A DNA stretch of 64,000 bases, taken from Lycocorax pyrrhopterus obiensis. Lineage: Eukaryota > Chordata > Aves > Passeriformes > Paradisaeidae. A model generated the notes under the pieces. It worked only from the letters and a program-made list of their open reading frames with translations, was not told where the DNA came from and did no database searches. Location of the stretch: assembly GCA_014706295.1 (NCBI GenBank), contig JACSVZ010000016.1:10893168-10957167 (forward strand), given 5' to 3'. Each line of letters starts with the position of its first letter. The stretch's first letter is position 1. The position numbers and the translations under genes are program-made. Shown piece by piece: positions 20,108 to 33,840 of the stretch.

Positions 20108-23100
20108 CTGTCTGGCAAGAATGAAGGAGAAGACTCTATTCAGTTGAATAAGGAACTTTTACCTTCTGTGAGACAACATGAATCAAAGCACAGAATTCTT
20201 CATGAAGTGCAGATCAGTGACCCTGTCAGAAAAGAAGGCAAGCTAGAAACAGGTGGTCCAGCTAAGACCAAGTAGAACAGGTGTGGCAAAGTTAGGAGGG
20301 GACATTTATTACCAGTGAAAAAAAGAAAAAAAAATCAGCTCAGTGATTTGTACAAATTTCAATTTAGTAGCTTATTTCACTACTTTTATGCAAGTGAACC
20401 AAGAATTACTCAAAACCATCACCCACTCTAAATTTGCCCTACCCAATGCTTAATGCCCAGCTGCCTTTGAGCTGCATAGCTCCATTTACTACCAACACTG
20501 AGCCTGAATGCAGAAACCTACTGCTCCAACACCAAGCCTCTTCCCTATTCTAATGCCATAGACCAGATGGTGCCTTATTTGCAGTTTGCCATTCACCTGC
20601 ATCTGGCACACCACAGCCCTCAAGCAAAACGAAGTGCAATAGCACAAGACAACTACTGATATGGTAAAAAGCCATGTCTACCTGCAGAGCCTGTTAGACA
20701 ATGCATGCCCCAAGTTGCAGCATGGAAGGTTTTCTGAGACCTGCCAAATTCCTCATCAACTTTTGCCAAGCTGTCTTAAATTACTTAGAGACCTAGTGAG
20801 CTCAGTGGCTAGTAAAACATGATTTGGTCACCCAAAGTCTAAACTAACACAAGATGATCTCTGCAATCCCCTAGACAAATAGAAGGGGAAAGGCAAAACC
20901 AAAAAAAAACAAAAGCAAAGAAGTTTAATTAGCCACTAGACTGAAGGAATTCAGAGACTAGATGTTACAGAAGTTACTGCTGGAAGAAGAAACACAAAAA
21001 ACAGTTGACTTGTATATATGGATTAGAAAAGCGTGCCACAGATGAACTCAAGAGCACAGGTCTAAGGGTATTACGAAAACGTGGTAAAGAAGCAGGAGAC
21101 TGGGTCTTCATTTTGTTAATATTCAGCTTCAGCTCTAAACCAGTCTACAAAAAACTGTTCAGTAATATTCACATGTCTTAAAGAAAAAACTACAAAGATA
21201 AAAACAAAAATTTCAAAAAATAACTTATGTTTCCAAGGCCAGGTAGAAGGTACTCATCTGTTTACTACTCACCTAAAATGGGTCCTCAGATTTTTGCATC
21301 TTCAAAGTATAATTTAGACAAGTTTGGGACAAATCAGGAGGTTTTCGGGAGTTTTCCTGTTGTTTTTCTAATCACTGATATCTAGCACTGACTCAGGTTA
21401 ATGGCTATTGAGGCTTCCTTTCCCACACTGGCTCAAGCAGGTTATGCTGTCCTCCTGAACAGAGACTTCATCCTAATGCTACACCAAAAAGGTCACAGGC
21501 CTAATGCATAGCAAGATTCCTACACCACATGACACAGCCTGGGAAATGGTTTAATTGCAGTTGTTGAGGAAGAAATCCAATTAAAACAGGTTAAGTTTCC
21601 GGCTTCCTCATCACTGGATCTGCATATAGATCTTTTGCTATCACAATACTGTAACAACAAACAAAGGGATTAAAACACATCTAAGTTTTCTAAATTGGGC
21701 AGTGCTCAAACCAGCAGCACCTTGGAATTATGTGCCAGACACATTTTCTCAACCACAGAAAAAATTATACATTTACACTATATCTTACAGTGATGTAATT
21801 AGGAGCAAGCTCCAAATACATACCAAATTACTGACACAGGCACAATCATGAACCAAACTGCCTACCAAATATCTGTATAAACAGAAGAAGTTCTTTGTAA
21901 AGATTAACAAAAGGAAGTCACAACCCAAGAAACACCCGTTAAACACTAAGGATTCAGCTGTCTTTAAACTGATCCTATCAATGATAAGATCATGACTTTA
22001 CAGCATTCAAAGCTATTCTTTCATGTTAAATACATAGAACAACACAATATTAGCTCCCACAACTGTATTTTAGGAAGGTCCAAATTTTTACAGTCATGGA
22101 AAAAGTTGTCAAAAGCTAGAGCTTTATGAAAGAATTAAATAACTTTATAGCACGCTTTATTGCCAAGTGTCTATTCCACTCTGCATGTTTACACCTTCTC
22201 AGTGCTCCATAAATAAAACAAGGGAATGCTGTGGGAACAAGGCATTATACATGATGCTGAACTTGAGCAAAACTAAATATTAGAGCTCTTTCAAGTGCTT
22301 TTTAGCAGGATGCCAAACTTAGTTTTAAACCAGACAAGAACTCATCATCACCAAATACACACAAAAAAGTCTGCTACAAATTCCTCTCTTCCTTCCCTTA
22401 TGTGCAAGTACCACCAGGACTTCTTCCTGCTTTACCTCACCAGTGATTTTTACCTCATCTTTCCCAGGTTACCCACACACTTTTCTTGAACAACTGTAAC
22501 TATACCCATATGTTACAGCTCACAAGACTAACAAGCTAACACTAATGAGGCATTTTTCCTAGGGTCCTAGCATGGCCAGGTTTGTCAAAGCCTGAATTCC
22601 ATGTCAATAGTCAATCACTTCAGAGTTGGAAGAAAGGCTCCTTACATTTCTGCCAACAAGATGTTCCAATAGGTACTGCCTAATTCTGCTCAACGCTTTT
22701 TGTTACTTTCCAGCTAAACTGCTGCTCTCTGATGTACTGATTCAGACTAATACAGAACACTGATCAGAACACTGTCTCTTCACCACCCTGAGACACTCAT
22801 TAAAGAGCAAGCAGAGCTGTAAGTTTTCTATAGCTTGATCAAAATGATTTTTTAAGAAGTAGCTATTACAATAGCTGGTTTGATAAGCCTTTGCTCTTGC
22901 AATCTGCTCTGTGACCCAATCAGAATACTCAAAGAGTTGTCTCCTATACAGATGACCTTTCATCCAACACTAATGATTAACTACGCTTTATGAGCAAACC
23001 TACAACCGACTGCCCCCCGAACAACACATTAATTTTGGCCCTGTCTAGGAATGAAACAGAATATGCTGAGAAACAGAGGAAAGGAAGACAGTGTTTCTTC

Positions 23101-26100
23101 TAAGTGCTTTGTGTGTACATCAATGATATAATACACCTTGAAGCAAACAATGCGTCCATTTTGCTACAATCCTAAAATATGTTTTAGGAAATGTGAAAAT
23201 AGTCCCATACTGTTAATATGGCACTGAATTGGAAGCAAAGTTCACTCAATTCCCATGCAAGATTTCTTGTCTTTCTGGTTTGTTTTCATGGTTTAGGTTT
23301 TTTTCTTTACAAAATATCCTTAAGACATTCCAAAACTACTCCACATCATCCTCTTTACTCTCTATTATAAGCCATTTAATAAAATGCACCAGTAAGGAAG
23401 ACAAACAAAAGAATATTTAACTGGAGAGGGCAGCTTCATCATGGTGCAAGATAAAATAACTCTTTACAACACTTGAGTAAAAAACACAGAGAATGGAGTG
23501 GCTTCAGAGAAAGATAAAAAGAAAGAATATGAAATAGACAGGCTTGTAAAGAAAGAGGGAAAATACCTGTAGGCCCAGAAGTGAGCCCAGTTTCTTCCCT
23601 CCCCTCTGCACAGTATCTTATGTATCAAATGTAAAATGTAGATATTTCCTAAAGGCTGCAGCCTCTCTTACTCTTCCTTCTATTTTGCAAACCAAAGACA
23701 CTCAGCTGGGAGCACACACATCCCCATCCTACATACGATTAATGAGCAAAAAAGCATTCTAGTAATCCCAGTATCTTTACCACCTCCATTTTCCCATGTC
23801 AAGTCTTGGAAACACATCTTTTCTCCCATCAACTATTTCCGAGCACCTCCAACCCCTATTAGCTACCAAAGATGCCAAATTAATTGCACTAAATTTGGAT
23901 CTTTATTCTATGCTTTTCAAACTTTATTTGTATGCTTACTTTGTATTTAAAGGCTCCCCTGACAGAACAGTTTTGGGACACAGATACCATGTACTGCTAT
24001 TTGAAAACAGCCTGATCTGTCCAATACAATCTTCTTCCACAGAACTGAAAGCTGATTAAAACACTGCTTGCCAAACATGCAGTTATCTATGAAAAAAATA
24101 GCTGAAACTATTTTCCATTAAATGTCTATTTTGTTAGAAAGTGGAGGATATAAAGCATCTAACACTGAATTTTCAAAACAGAAGTCTAGAGTTGTTTTAT
24201 CTTATATCAAGGGCAGCATATGCCAGTAGCATATTACTAATATAGTAGTATTTATTATATTAAACAGTTGCATGATAAGAGCCTGAAAGTTTCAGAAGTG
24301 CTTTTTCATTTTCAAGAAAACATTTCAGAGGTAGTATCACAGTCTGTGTTTTATAATGGATACTTTTTAAATTAAAATTACAGCATAAACATTCTGTACA
24401 TATTAAAGTATGACAGACATCCTGAGCCAAACACCTATTTGTTTTTCGGGGTTTTTTGTAACTCCGTTAATTCTAAGCTAAGTGGTGATCACACTTCCTT
24501 ATACTCTTCATACAAGATTTAACTCACTACTTAAGTTACAGCACAGATTAAGGAGAGAAAACAGGCCAGACTTGAGGGCATTAGAGCCATGAGTCTGCAC
24601 TACACAGTTGCTCAGGTGAGCTCCACTATATCTCCCAAAGAATACCAAGTACTGACGGAAGCTAAAAATTCCAACTACATTTCTTGGGAGACATCCTAGT
24701 GAGTATGGTCACCTACACAAAATAGGAAGGCAAGTTAAGTTGCTCTAATCCAAACCTACATGGAAGTCTCATGTACTTTACAGAAGTTTCCAACTACTAC
24801 ATGTATTTACCCAAAGTTCCACACACCTCAGTGGGTATGGGGATAGAGTACAATCATTAACTTCACTATTATGCCAGTGTAGACATTTTCATGCTAAAAT
24901 TCAGCACATGAAACTTAGGGTGTTGGTCAAAAATATAGATGGCATCTGTACAAGTTGATATAGACAATTTAAAACCTGACACTTTGATCTATCACCGTCA
25001 CAGTTAAACTTTTCAAATTCTGCTGAAGCAACTTGAAATTACATCAGCTTCTCCTCCACTCTCCCACCACAAACACTACTAGTCTATTCAAGTAGAAAGA
25101 ACAAAACAGTTTAAATGATAGGCAGTCACAAATTTGTATTTTCAAGTTATTCCCACTTCAAAGCTGGGCCACCAACCTTCCCAACAATACAGCAACACAC
25201 CCCAAGAGTGGATGCAATTCTAGTTTGTTGTCATAACCTGGAATACTATTAAGTAGTAACAAACTGCCTTGATTTTGGATGCATATAAGCTAAACTTAGA
25301 CATTTAAATCACTATATTCTCCCATAGGTTGAGCTGCTGCTTCTAGCTGCCATAGGTCTGGGCTTGCACTAGTCACATCCTGCATTTGATGCTGTCAACA
25401 GAAAGCTCAAACCCTTCTGAAGTAGGCTTTTTAACCAGGTAGATCATATACATAAAGCAAGGATAGGGGTTCACAAGCCCCAACTCAGCTATGTCTCAGA
25501 GTTAGGTGAGAATTCGAGCAAATACAGTAGTTTGCATCTCCTCTACTTGTCACACTCAGTGACCTCTGAGCAGCATTCCTGAATCCATAGGCACAAAACT
25601 CTGGGTTCTTGAATTCCTTGACTCAGTCATTCAAAGCTTAGGCATGGCAGGTTAACATCTTTAGAATGCCTTCCCTTAAGGGACATAAGCACACAGATTC
25701 CCATGGGAGCAACTATCTCTCCTGGTACAGCTGTAACATTTATGACAACACAGCTAGAACCAGTGGTATGAAAACTCAACACTTGTACATACTTAGGCAC
25801 TTCATTTTTTCTCCTCCTTAAGTTAGCCTTTAGCTGGCGACTAGGTATTTTACACTAAAATCAGGCATTTAAAGTCCTCCAAGCTAAAGCAGTACAAAAA
25901 TTACAGTAAGGAAGAATCGTCACTTTGCTTTAAAAAACAAATTACTATTTAAAGAGATACCCTTAGTGCTGACTGTACTTCCAGGAATAGGCCCTCTCCT
26001 TTCCTGAGAAACAAAGTCTATTTTTTTCAAATATTTTCACAGGACAGCCTACCTTCCTTCTCTGTCAGTAGTGTCAAGACATTCTATTTCTTTACTCCAC

Positions 26101-28061
26101 GAACTTACATCGATAAACATTCTCACTGAACCAAAGTTTCAAGTTTAGCAAAAAAGTACTCTTTGATGAGGACTACAACTTTCATCCAGTTGGTTTCAAA
26201 GCTGGGTTACAACAACCACACTCAAGTAAGAATATTCTACCACCCAGCCATAACTGGACTTAAAATATTCACAGCTACTCTGAATGCACAGTCAAAGGTA
26301 CAAGGTTTTGAAAAACAACTGAAAATTAGGTGTCTCTAAGGTGTGGGTGCTTAAACATTTTTAACACTTGAAGGCAGGCAATAATGTTTAACTTGTAATG
26401 GTATTAAATCTTGAAATCATACTTCAGTAATGACAGGAGATCAATAGACTCCAGAGGCAAAAGATTTTGGTTTTTGACAGTAGAACTCTGGACACTTGTT
26501 ACTATTTCCAGGTTCACAGAAGAGAGGTCATTCATTATTTTATTTCTGTTTTGTTAAACCCAAAACTATTTAAACAACCAGTTGCTGTTAAGTAGCATCC
26601 AAACAGAATGCATCATTACACAAGTTTAACAAAAAGTATTTGTAATGATGGAAGACTACTACCCATAGACAAAAACTATAAACTAAGATGAAAGCTTTAT
26701 TATTATTACAGCCTTGCTTATTTCCAAATAACATACACAGGTGATACGGTTATCTAAACACAGAGCTGTTCCCTCAAAAGTCCTCTTTTTCCAAAATTAT
26801 CAAAACGTACAAGTTCGCTTTTCTTTCCTCTGTCCCTCTCCCAAAATAGTAAAGATGCATCAAAATACGGAACAGTAAATTATTCTAATGAGACACTCAC
26901 AGTGCTGAGAAGTACAATATTACCACTCAATACGGAGATGCTGTATGTCAGTACTGAACCCAAAAAGCATTACTGTAAGCCAAACCCCTGTCAGTTGACC
27001 TAAGCATTAGTGACTGCATGTTCCAGTTCCTCTCAGAGTGATGCTGGAGGTGAATGGGAGAAGAGGTGTGGAACCAATGCTTAGGTGTATACACTATCAG
27101 AGAGTAACTGAGAATTCTCAGTGCTTCTGTAAAAATAGTGTTTATCTGGAATACTCTATCCCATCACAGTGGGCCTTGGTCAAGAGACATGAATTCCAGC
27201 TGAAATACAGAAGGGTGATCTTAAAGAAGTTAACTAATAAAACCTGTCTCATTTAGCCTGGCAACAAGGCTGTAAATACTTTCTGTAAGTGCTAAGAATA
27301 AAACATCAAGAGAAGAAAATAAAGAGAGGATAGTATTGATACAGTTAGCAGGCCAACAGTTATGAGAAACTTTCATGCTGGAAATTAGATGATCCTAAAT
27401 TTTGAGAAATGACATGCTTAAAGAATACCCCAGGAGCACTGAAGAATTAAAAAGGCAAGTGTGAGGTCTCTTACTAAGCCTGCTCCCAGAGAGTGTTCAC
27501 TGTCCTTACACACAACTAACAATTTCTGTTGTCCTACTACGTCCATCAGAGAGAGGAGATGCTCATGCTGCTCAGGTACAAAAATCTCTTTAAAGGCTCA
27601 GTTCCTACAGAAAGCTAGCCTCCCTCCTTTGGATCTTTTGGCTAAGGAAGTAACTAGAACACCATTCTTGTTATCATAACAGCCATTCTCTTTCTCAGAA
27701 GGTGTAAGAACTCAGAGAAGACACAGCAAAGAAGCAAACACCTGTATTACCTACAATTTGTGAAGCTTTTCCTGTTCTTCTTGTCCCGTGGTACCTACCA
27801 CTGAAGCTCTGTTATGACTGAGGAGAGAAAACTTGACCCCACACCTTCTCCTGGGAAGGAGAAGGGGAGGCAGAAGACAGCCCTCCACAAAGCAAGCTAT
27901 TGCAGTAAGCAGCAAGTTCTAGGATTTAAAAATAAAAAACCACAAACCATATACCACACTTTTGGATAGGGTTAGTCTGTGCAGAGGTTGTTTATCCAGC
28001 TTGATCCTTCTATTGCTGTGTCACTCTGTGCCCATATGTTCATGTTTGATATCTGCCACAT

Positions 28062-28095
28062 GGGGGGGGGGGGGGGGGGATAGGGCGGGGGAGGA
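28062..28095 (+). repeat. 18-bp poly(G) run with trailing G tracts
   Basis: A mononucleotide run of 18 G (28062-28079) is followed by ATAGGGCGGGGGAGG. It forms a G4-capable block in TRIP12 intron 1. Length in the real genome is likely polymorphic and uncertain, because such runs are prone to sequencing error. It creates proline-rich spurious frames on the minus strand. Confidence 0.7.
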
Positions 28096-31000
28096 AACTT
28101 GCCAAAGTTAATATATTCCAAACCAAACCAGTTATTCCATTTGTGGAAAGAGCTCCATGTAGGACTAGCAGACAAAAACACAGGAGTCCTATGAAAGTGC
28201 AACAGAGAAAATTCGTAATTGAGTTGCTAACATTCAATTCAATTGGTATTTCAGAATGGGTTACAGAAGAAAGTCAAAATACTAATTGAACCCTGCTGTT
28301 AGATCAATTAGCACTATCACCCGGTATCTGGTTTTGATTTGCCATCTTACCGAGGTGACTTTCCAAATAGCCTGACATCATTTTGGTGAAGGAAAACAGT
28401 ATTGCAAATCTGTGAGTCTACAGAAGAAACCAATTCGTAGCTGAAAGGGGAACAGCTTTTAAGTTAAAACACACTATACAATTTGGCGATGCAGAGTGAT
28501 CTACTTGGCTTACTTCTGATAAAAGTTTTTAAGATGCCCCAACACCACTAAAATAGGGTTAAAATTAAATGTATAATAGCACAGATGAGTCCTAAAAGGG
28601 TTTCCAGTAACTGCAAGGTAGATGTGAAACTGCAACAAAACAGATGCCACAAACAGAAGCAACACTAGTTTAGCACAGGCAGACTGCTGAGAACAGGTCG
28701 AGGGAGTTGACAGTGTTTCTGGTGACACTACAGGTATTACCAGCAGGAACCATAGTTAGCATTCAAGTGTGAGATCTCAATCTGATATAAACTCAAAATT
28801 TCATCTGAATGAAATACACGAATTAAGAAGTTTTTCTAAACAGATGATACAATTGTTTATCCATTGACTTGTTACTTAATAGGAAACTACTTTATCTAAA
28901 CTACAAGAATAGTTTTAACAGCTTTTGGCTAAGTCTGTGACAGAGGCAAAAGCCTGATAACACAAAGGGAATATACTTTACTCCAGGCAACCTCTGGAAG
29001 CCATGAAGTATAGCAACAAGTGTGGTCACTGCATTGTATTTTGAAAGTGACAGATTGAGATTACTTCGCTTGTCACTTCAGCGGAGTCTCACAGGGAACT
29101 TCACATTTAGTTTAAGTGTATTCCCAAAAATTAACTCATTGCTGCATTTCTATTTATCTCAAGTTTTTACATACATAGTTCTCAGGTTCTAGCTTATTTG
29201 AGTTCTTCTGCATAAAGCACAATGAAGTTGGAATTTTCAGTGCCCATTCTGTTCCAACTCCACACTATGACAAGAACCTCTAAACTATAAAAAAAAAGTA
29301 TGGCCGTAGTGCTCAAATTTGTCAACAACAGAAGGCATTAAAGTGGTACCACTCCTTCACACAGTAAATTTCACAAAATTCATCTTTCCTCTTCACAGCT
29401 AATCTGAAGAGAGCTCAGTTTCCACCCACTCCATGGAGCATTTAAATCTGCAGACTGAGGTGTGCAGTGGCATTTCCCATAACACGCTTCTTCCAATTCT
29501 AGTTACAAAGCGCTGGTGAAAGGTCTGAGGGGCTGTCAAGAGCCAGATACCCAGCATGGATACATTCAGTTTCAAGTCTACAAATATGCAGCAGAACTAT
29601 ATCAATTTAAGAGCTGCCACACAGGAAATTTGACAAATGCCTGTTTGCTATCTTACTTTTGGCAAAGGAATGTATTTGTTGTTCTGCCAAGCTTCTTGTA
29701 ACTGAGTAATGGACTGAAACTAACTTCTTCAATTCACATTATTATGGTATAATGTGGGTCTTTATTTTTATTACCAGTCTTTTATTGTAGAAAATTATCT
29801 GCTAAATACAACAGACAGAATGCTACCAGAGTAAGATATGGCAGCATCCACTATCACTGCATAAACTTGAAAAACATTGTGGAACAGACTGCAGTAGTTC
29901 TTTAAAGGACAAGCTTTAACACTTGGAATCCTGGCTTAAAGTTTGCCAAAGTTATGCAGCTCCCATCCTTTTCATTAAATGAGATTCAGCTGAAATTGTT
30001 TTCTCCAGCTGTTTAATTTAAAGATCTCATACATACCTACCTAGCTATGTAGCTGCTTCTCAGGTGCTATTCACTCAGACTTACTGACACAGCTTATGAC
30101 TGTCTGCTGTCCTTGTTCAGCTGAGCTATTTCCTGCCTTCCCCTCACCCCTGTACAATGGATAAGTTCATCAAGCCATCATACCTGAAACAACTGCAAAG
30201 CTCAAAACAAGTAAAGTCTTAAGGAGAAATTACAGGTTTTAGTCAGTAAGTTGGTTATTAATAAAGTGTATCCTTGAAATACAGGAAGAAAACACTCTCT
30301 AAGGAAGGCAGAGTTCCAAGTTTATATTCAGTATACGACTTATTAATATGCAACCTCAGTTACTTTCTTCATTAGATCTCTTTAAATGCACAGCCACATC
30401 TCACCTGTGATCAGAAGATTCAGTTACATTGCACACACCTTCCAGGACAGGACACTCCCTACACCGAATAAGCTAATTACATAAGGGATTTGACATTAGA
30501 AGACACAGAACATTATTAACTTGGACAAGATGCCAACCTCTAGCCCTGACATTAACCATATCTTCCAATATTACCTTGTCCAAAAACACACATCTACCAC
30601 ATATTCCACAGAGGCATATATGATGTAAAGAGAGCTTCTCCTCACTAACTGAAGGAGTTAAAGTAAGCAACTAATCATTATACCAGTATCAAGGACATGT
30701 AATTCAAGTCCCTTGACGAGTGGGTGGGATGCAGGTGTGTGTTTTTCCTTTTCTTTAGGGCTGGAGGGAAGGAGGAGGGCAGGCATGGGGGATATCGGAG
30801 TCCATCATGACTAGCGTTACTATGCATTGTTTCCGTCTTTCCTTTTGTGGTGCCTCAACTCATTTATATTGCTCCTGCTTCAAAAAAACCTCATGTTTTC
30901 AACTCAGAAGATACTATACAAGAGTGTATTTTTGATTTCCACATTTATTTACCTGTACTTTTATATCGAAGCAGCCTTGGACTAGAGCAGAGGTACAGAA

Positions 31001-32628
31001 CAGACTTGAAGCACATAAAAGCCCACGTACACAGATCATTTCTCCTACTCAGAGCTGATAAGACAAACTACCACAAGCTCAAAGTAAGGCAAGTAAGACA
31101 GACATGGAGAAAAACGAGGGAGAACAAAACAGCATACATGCTTTCTAAAAGCAAGCATAGCATAAGTCCAGACCTTGCTACCTTGGGGCATGAGTTTCTC
31201 ACAGACCTGTTTTTTCCTAATAGTTTTACTATTAGAAGCTACACCTCAAAATCAAGGTAAAAAATTTGAGTTACTGCTCTGCATTAATAAAAATTGGTAT
31301 TAACCATGCTTCAAACAGCCAGCCACAAAACTGAAGGAGGTGCACACTACTAGTATTAAGTCTAATGCCCATCTCAGGGCTCGACAGCCGTCTGAAAGTT
31401 TAACACCTCTGTTCCCCAAAAAACATACATACATTAGAAAATAAAGAACATGTTTGTAATCTTTTATTTCCAGCTTTACAAAAGTCTAGCAACTATTTGC
31501 CCTTCTTTACACTATGTTTATTTATCTGGACTTCATGCAATACCACACGAGTTGTCAGCAACAAGTTGCTCTGAAAGCAGAATAAATGTGAAATATACCT
31601 TGCCTTTCAGACCTTAAAAAAAGCCATCTTATTCAAAAAGTACCAGGGACCTCAGCTTCCATTTTGAAACACCAAATTGCTCCCTACAACTCAAGGTTCA
31701 CATTCCAGAAGATGACTCAGACCCTTTCATACCTTTTATGAAGGTCAGATCTTTGCAGTTTAGCATGTGCACTTTATTGTGGACACTACCAAAGCAAATC
31801 ATTCAGAAAACACTGAGAAAATGGGATTTCCCCCCTAGTCCATGAGCCAGCATGGTATTACTACACACTAACAGCATCCTTCCAGTTTCTTCTCCACACA
31901 TACCTTTGTATGTTCATAAGATTTGGGGTTTTTTCGCCTTTCTTATTGCTCAAGAAAATGGAGCTCTTTTTATCAGGTCGTGATCAATGAAAAACTATTT
32001 ATTCAGGGCTGGAAGAAGTCAAATGTGAGAAGGGCCAAGTAACTTCCGGAGGTCCTTCCCAAACTGGCCTACTACAAGAATCCTAACAAGACAGGCTTTT
32101 CTGGAGCAACCAAGTGCAACTATGGCTTGAACATCATTGCTAATATTTCTCATGCATCTTCAATATTGAAGTCCAGTATTAAACTACCATGATTAACTTT
32201 TTTGTTAATACACCTAAGTTTTCCATTTTTCCTATATTAAAGTTTTCCCTTCCTGAGTTGACCATCTACTGCTCTCACGGCAGTTTTCTGCCATATTTGT
32301 ACCGAATACCTTCACAAGTCAGACTGGCAACAGTCAGTACATGGCAAGACAAGCCGTAATACAGACAGGTAGAGTAAACAGATTGGTTCTGTGTCCTCGA
32401 ACCCTGGCTGCCAGATAGAATTGAAGGAGAAGATGACTGCATTTTTACACAGTTGGATTCTACCAACTCCATGGCAGAACAAGGAGAACAACTGCTCCTC
32501 AAACTAAACTCTGTACTAAAGCAACTATTGCTAGTATCTGAAAGCAGGCAGGAGAAGCCAGTTGACTTAGCCCTGTCCTCTAGAGACACTGTACATTTGA
32601 TACACAGCTAAAATTTCTTTATTTACAG

Positions 32629-32668
32629 AAGATAGCTTTAAAGCATCAGCAGATAGCTTCAAAGCATG
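32629..32668 (+). repeat. Short direct duplication
   Basis: Two adjacent copies of an about 20-bp unit share AGATAGCTT[T/C]AAAGCAT. It is a small tandem duplication in TRIP12 intron 1. Confidence 0.6.
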
Positions 32669-33786
32669 AATTCAGCAAACTGTTTTGTTAAAAAAAGACA
32701 TCTTGAGATGAGTGGCTACATACAAGCATTTTTTTCCATTACTGATCACCACTGAGAACTGAAAATAGTTTTGCTCCTTGAGAAGCACTTTATTTCATAC
32801 AAACTGAAAAAAAATACATCAGGAAGAAAAAAGTTATTATTTTTGCAGTTACCAACCTCATGTCCTACATTAAAACTGAGCTATTAAAATTCTCAACAAG
32901 AAGTTGCTTCATATACTCTCATAAATCTGTTGTGATACTATACAGTGATTAAAATACTAAGAACAAATTTAAAATATTACTTCAGAAAACTAAGAACACT
33001 CACCCAAAGCTAGTATGTTACTTTACCAAAAAAAAAAAAAAATCTGATGTACTACTACCTTCAGAGTCAGAACTGAATGGGGCAGTGACAGCTTGATGGA
33101 AAGAGCGTAACAGAGCTCACAAAGTGCTTTTTAGGGAGTGTTACTAATTTGACAGGTGATGAACAGGACACTGATCATCCAAGAGGCCAATGGGAGATCC
33201 CAGAAACACACAGGGTTAAGTTTTTGCCAATGCAATAGTACACCATGTTGTGTAACTTTGGCATTTGATTATACTTTGTCACAATAATTTAGCCTCAGTT
33301 TGACAAAAGACAGATCCATGATCAAAAGTGTTCTACATGATGCTTACCAAATAGTTTGTTAGAAAATATAGCATGGCCTACAAATACAAGATTAACACAG
33401 ATAGCTGTGAGATTAATTTAGCTGTAAATTAGGTACACACATGTAGTTTACTTAATAACTTTCCTACTTTTGCTTCAGCTTCATCACTTAGAAACAAAAG
33501 GAATTTAGTCAGGTTATGTTTCTGGATTGCTGCAGAGTAAGTAACTGTGCTTATCAGGGATGTAAGGATCCACATGGAAATTGATCATGTGTCCATTGAT
33601 GGCATTAAAGCCAAATGCATTATATTTTTGCTACACTGCTGCAGAAAGAATAGTGTTGTTGTCACCTATAGCTTTAGGCCTCAAATTTAAGAATGATTTT
33701 AAAAGAACAAGTTTTCATTACATTTTTTTTCTGTAATATTTACGCTCTGGGTTTGAAGACAGTCAAAGTACAGTTTAAAAAGAAAA

Positions 33787-33840
33787 ACTAAAAAAAAAAG
33801 CCAAACAAAAAAAAAAAACCAAACAAAACAAAAAAAACAA
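33787..33840 (+). repeat. A-rich low-complexity tract
   Basis: Repeated A runs are interrupted by CC and C (AAACCAAAC-type words), in TRIP12 intron 1. Confidence 0.6.

Noticed and set aside
30847..31260. 137-codon plus frame in TRIP12 intron 1
   Set aside because: Does not start with ATG, is antisense to TRIP12, has no recognisable domain, and is within chance length for 64 kb.
32275..32589. 104-codon Ser-rich minus frame in TRIP12 intron 1
   Set aside because: Right strand for TRIP12, but no similarity to TRIP12 and no convincing splice pair; TRIP12 coding starts only at 9639.
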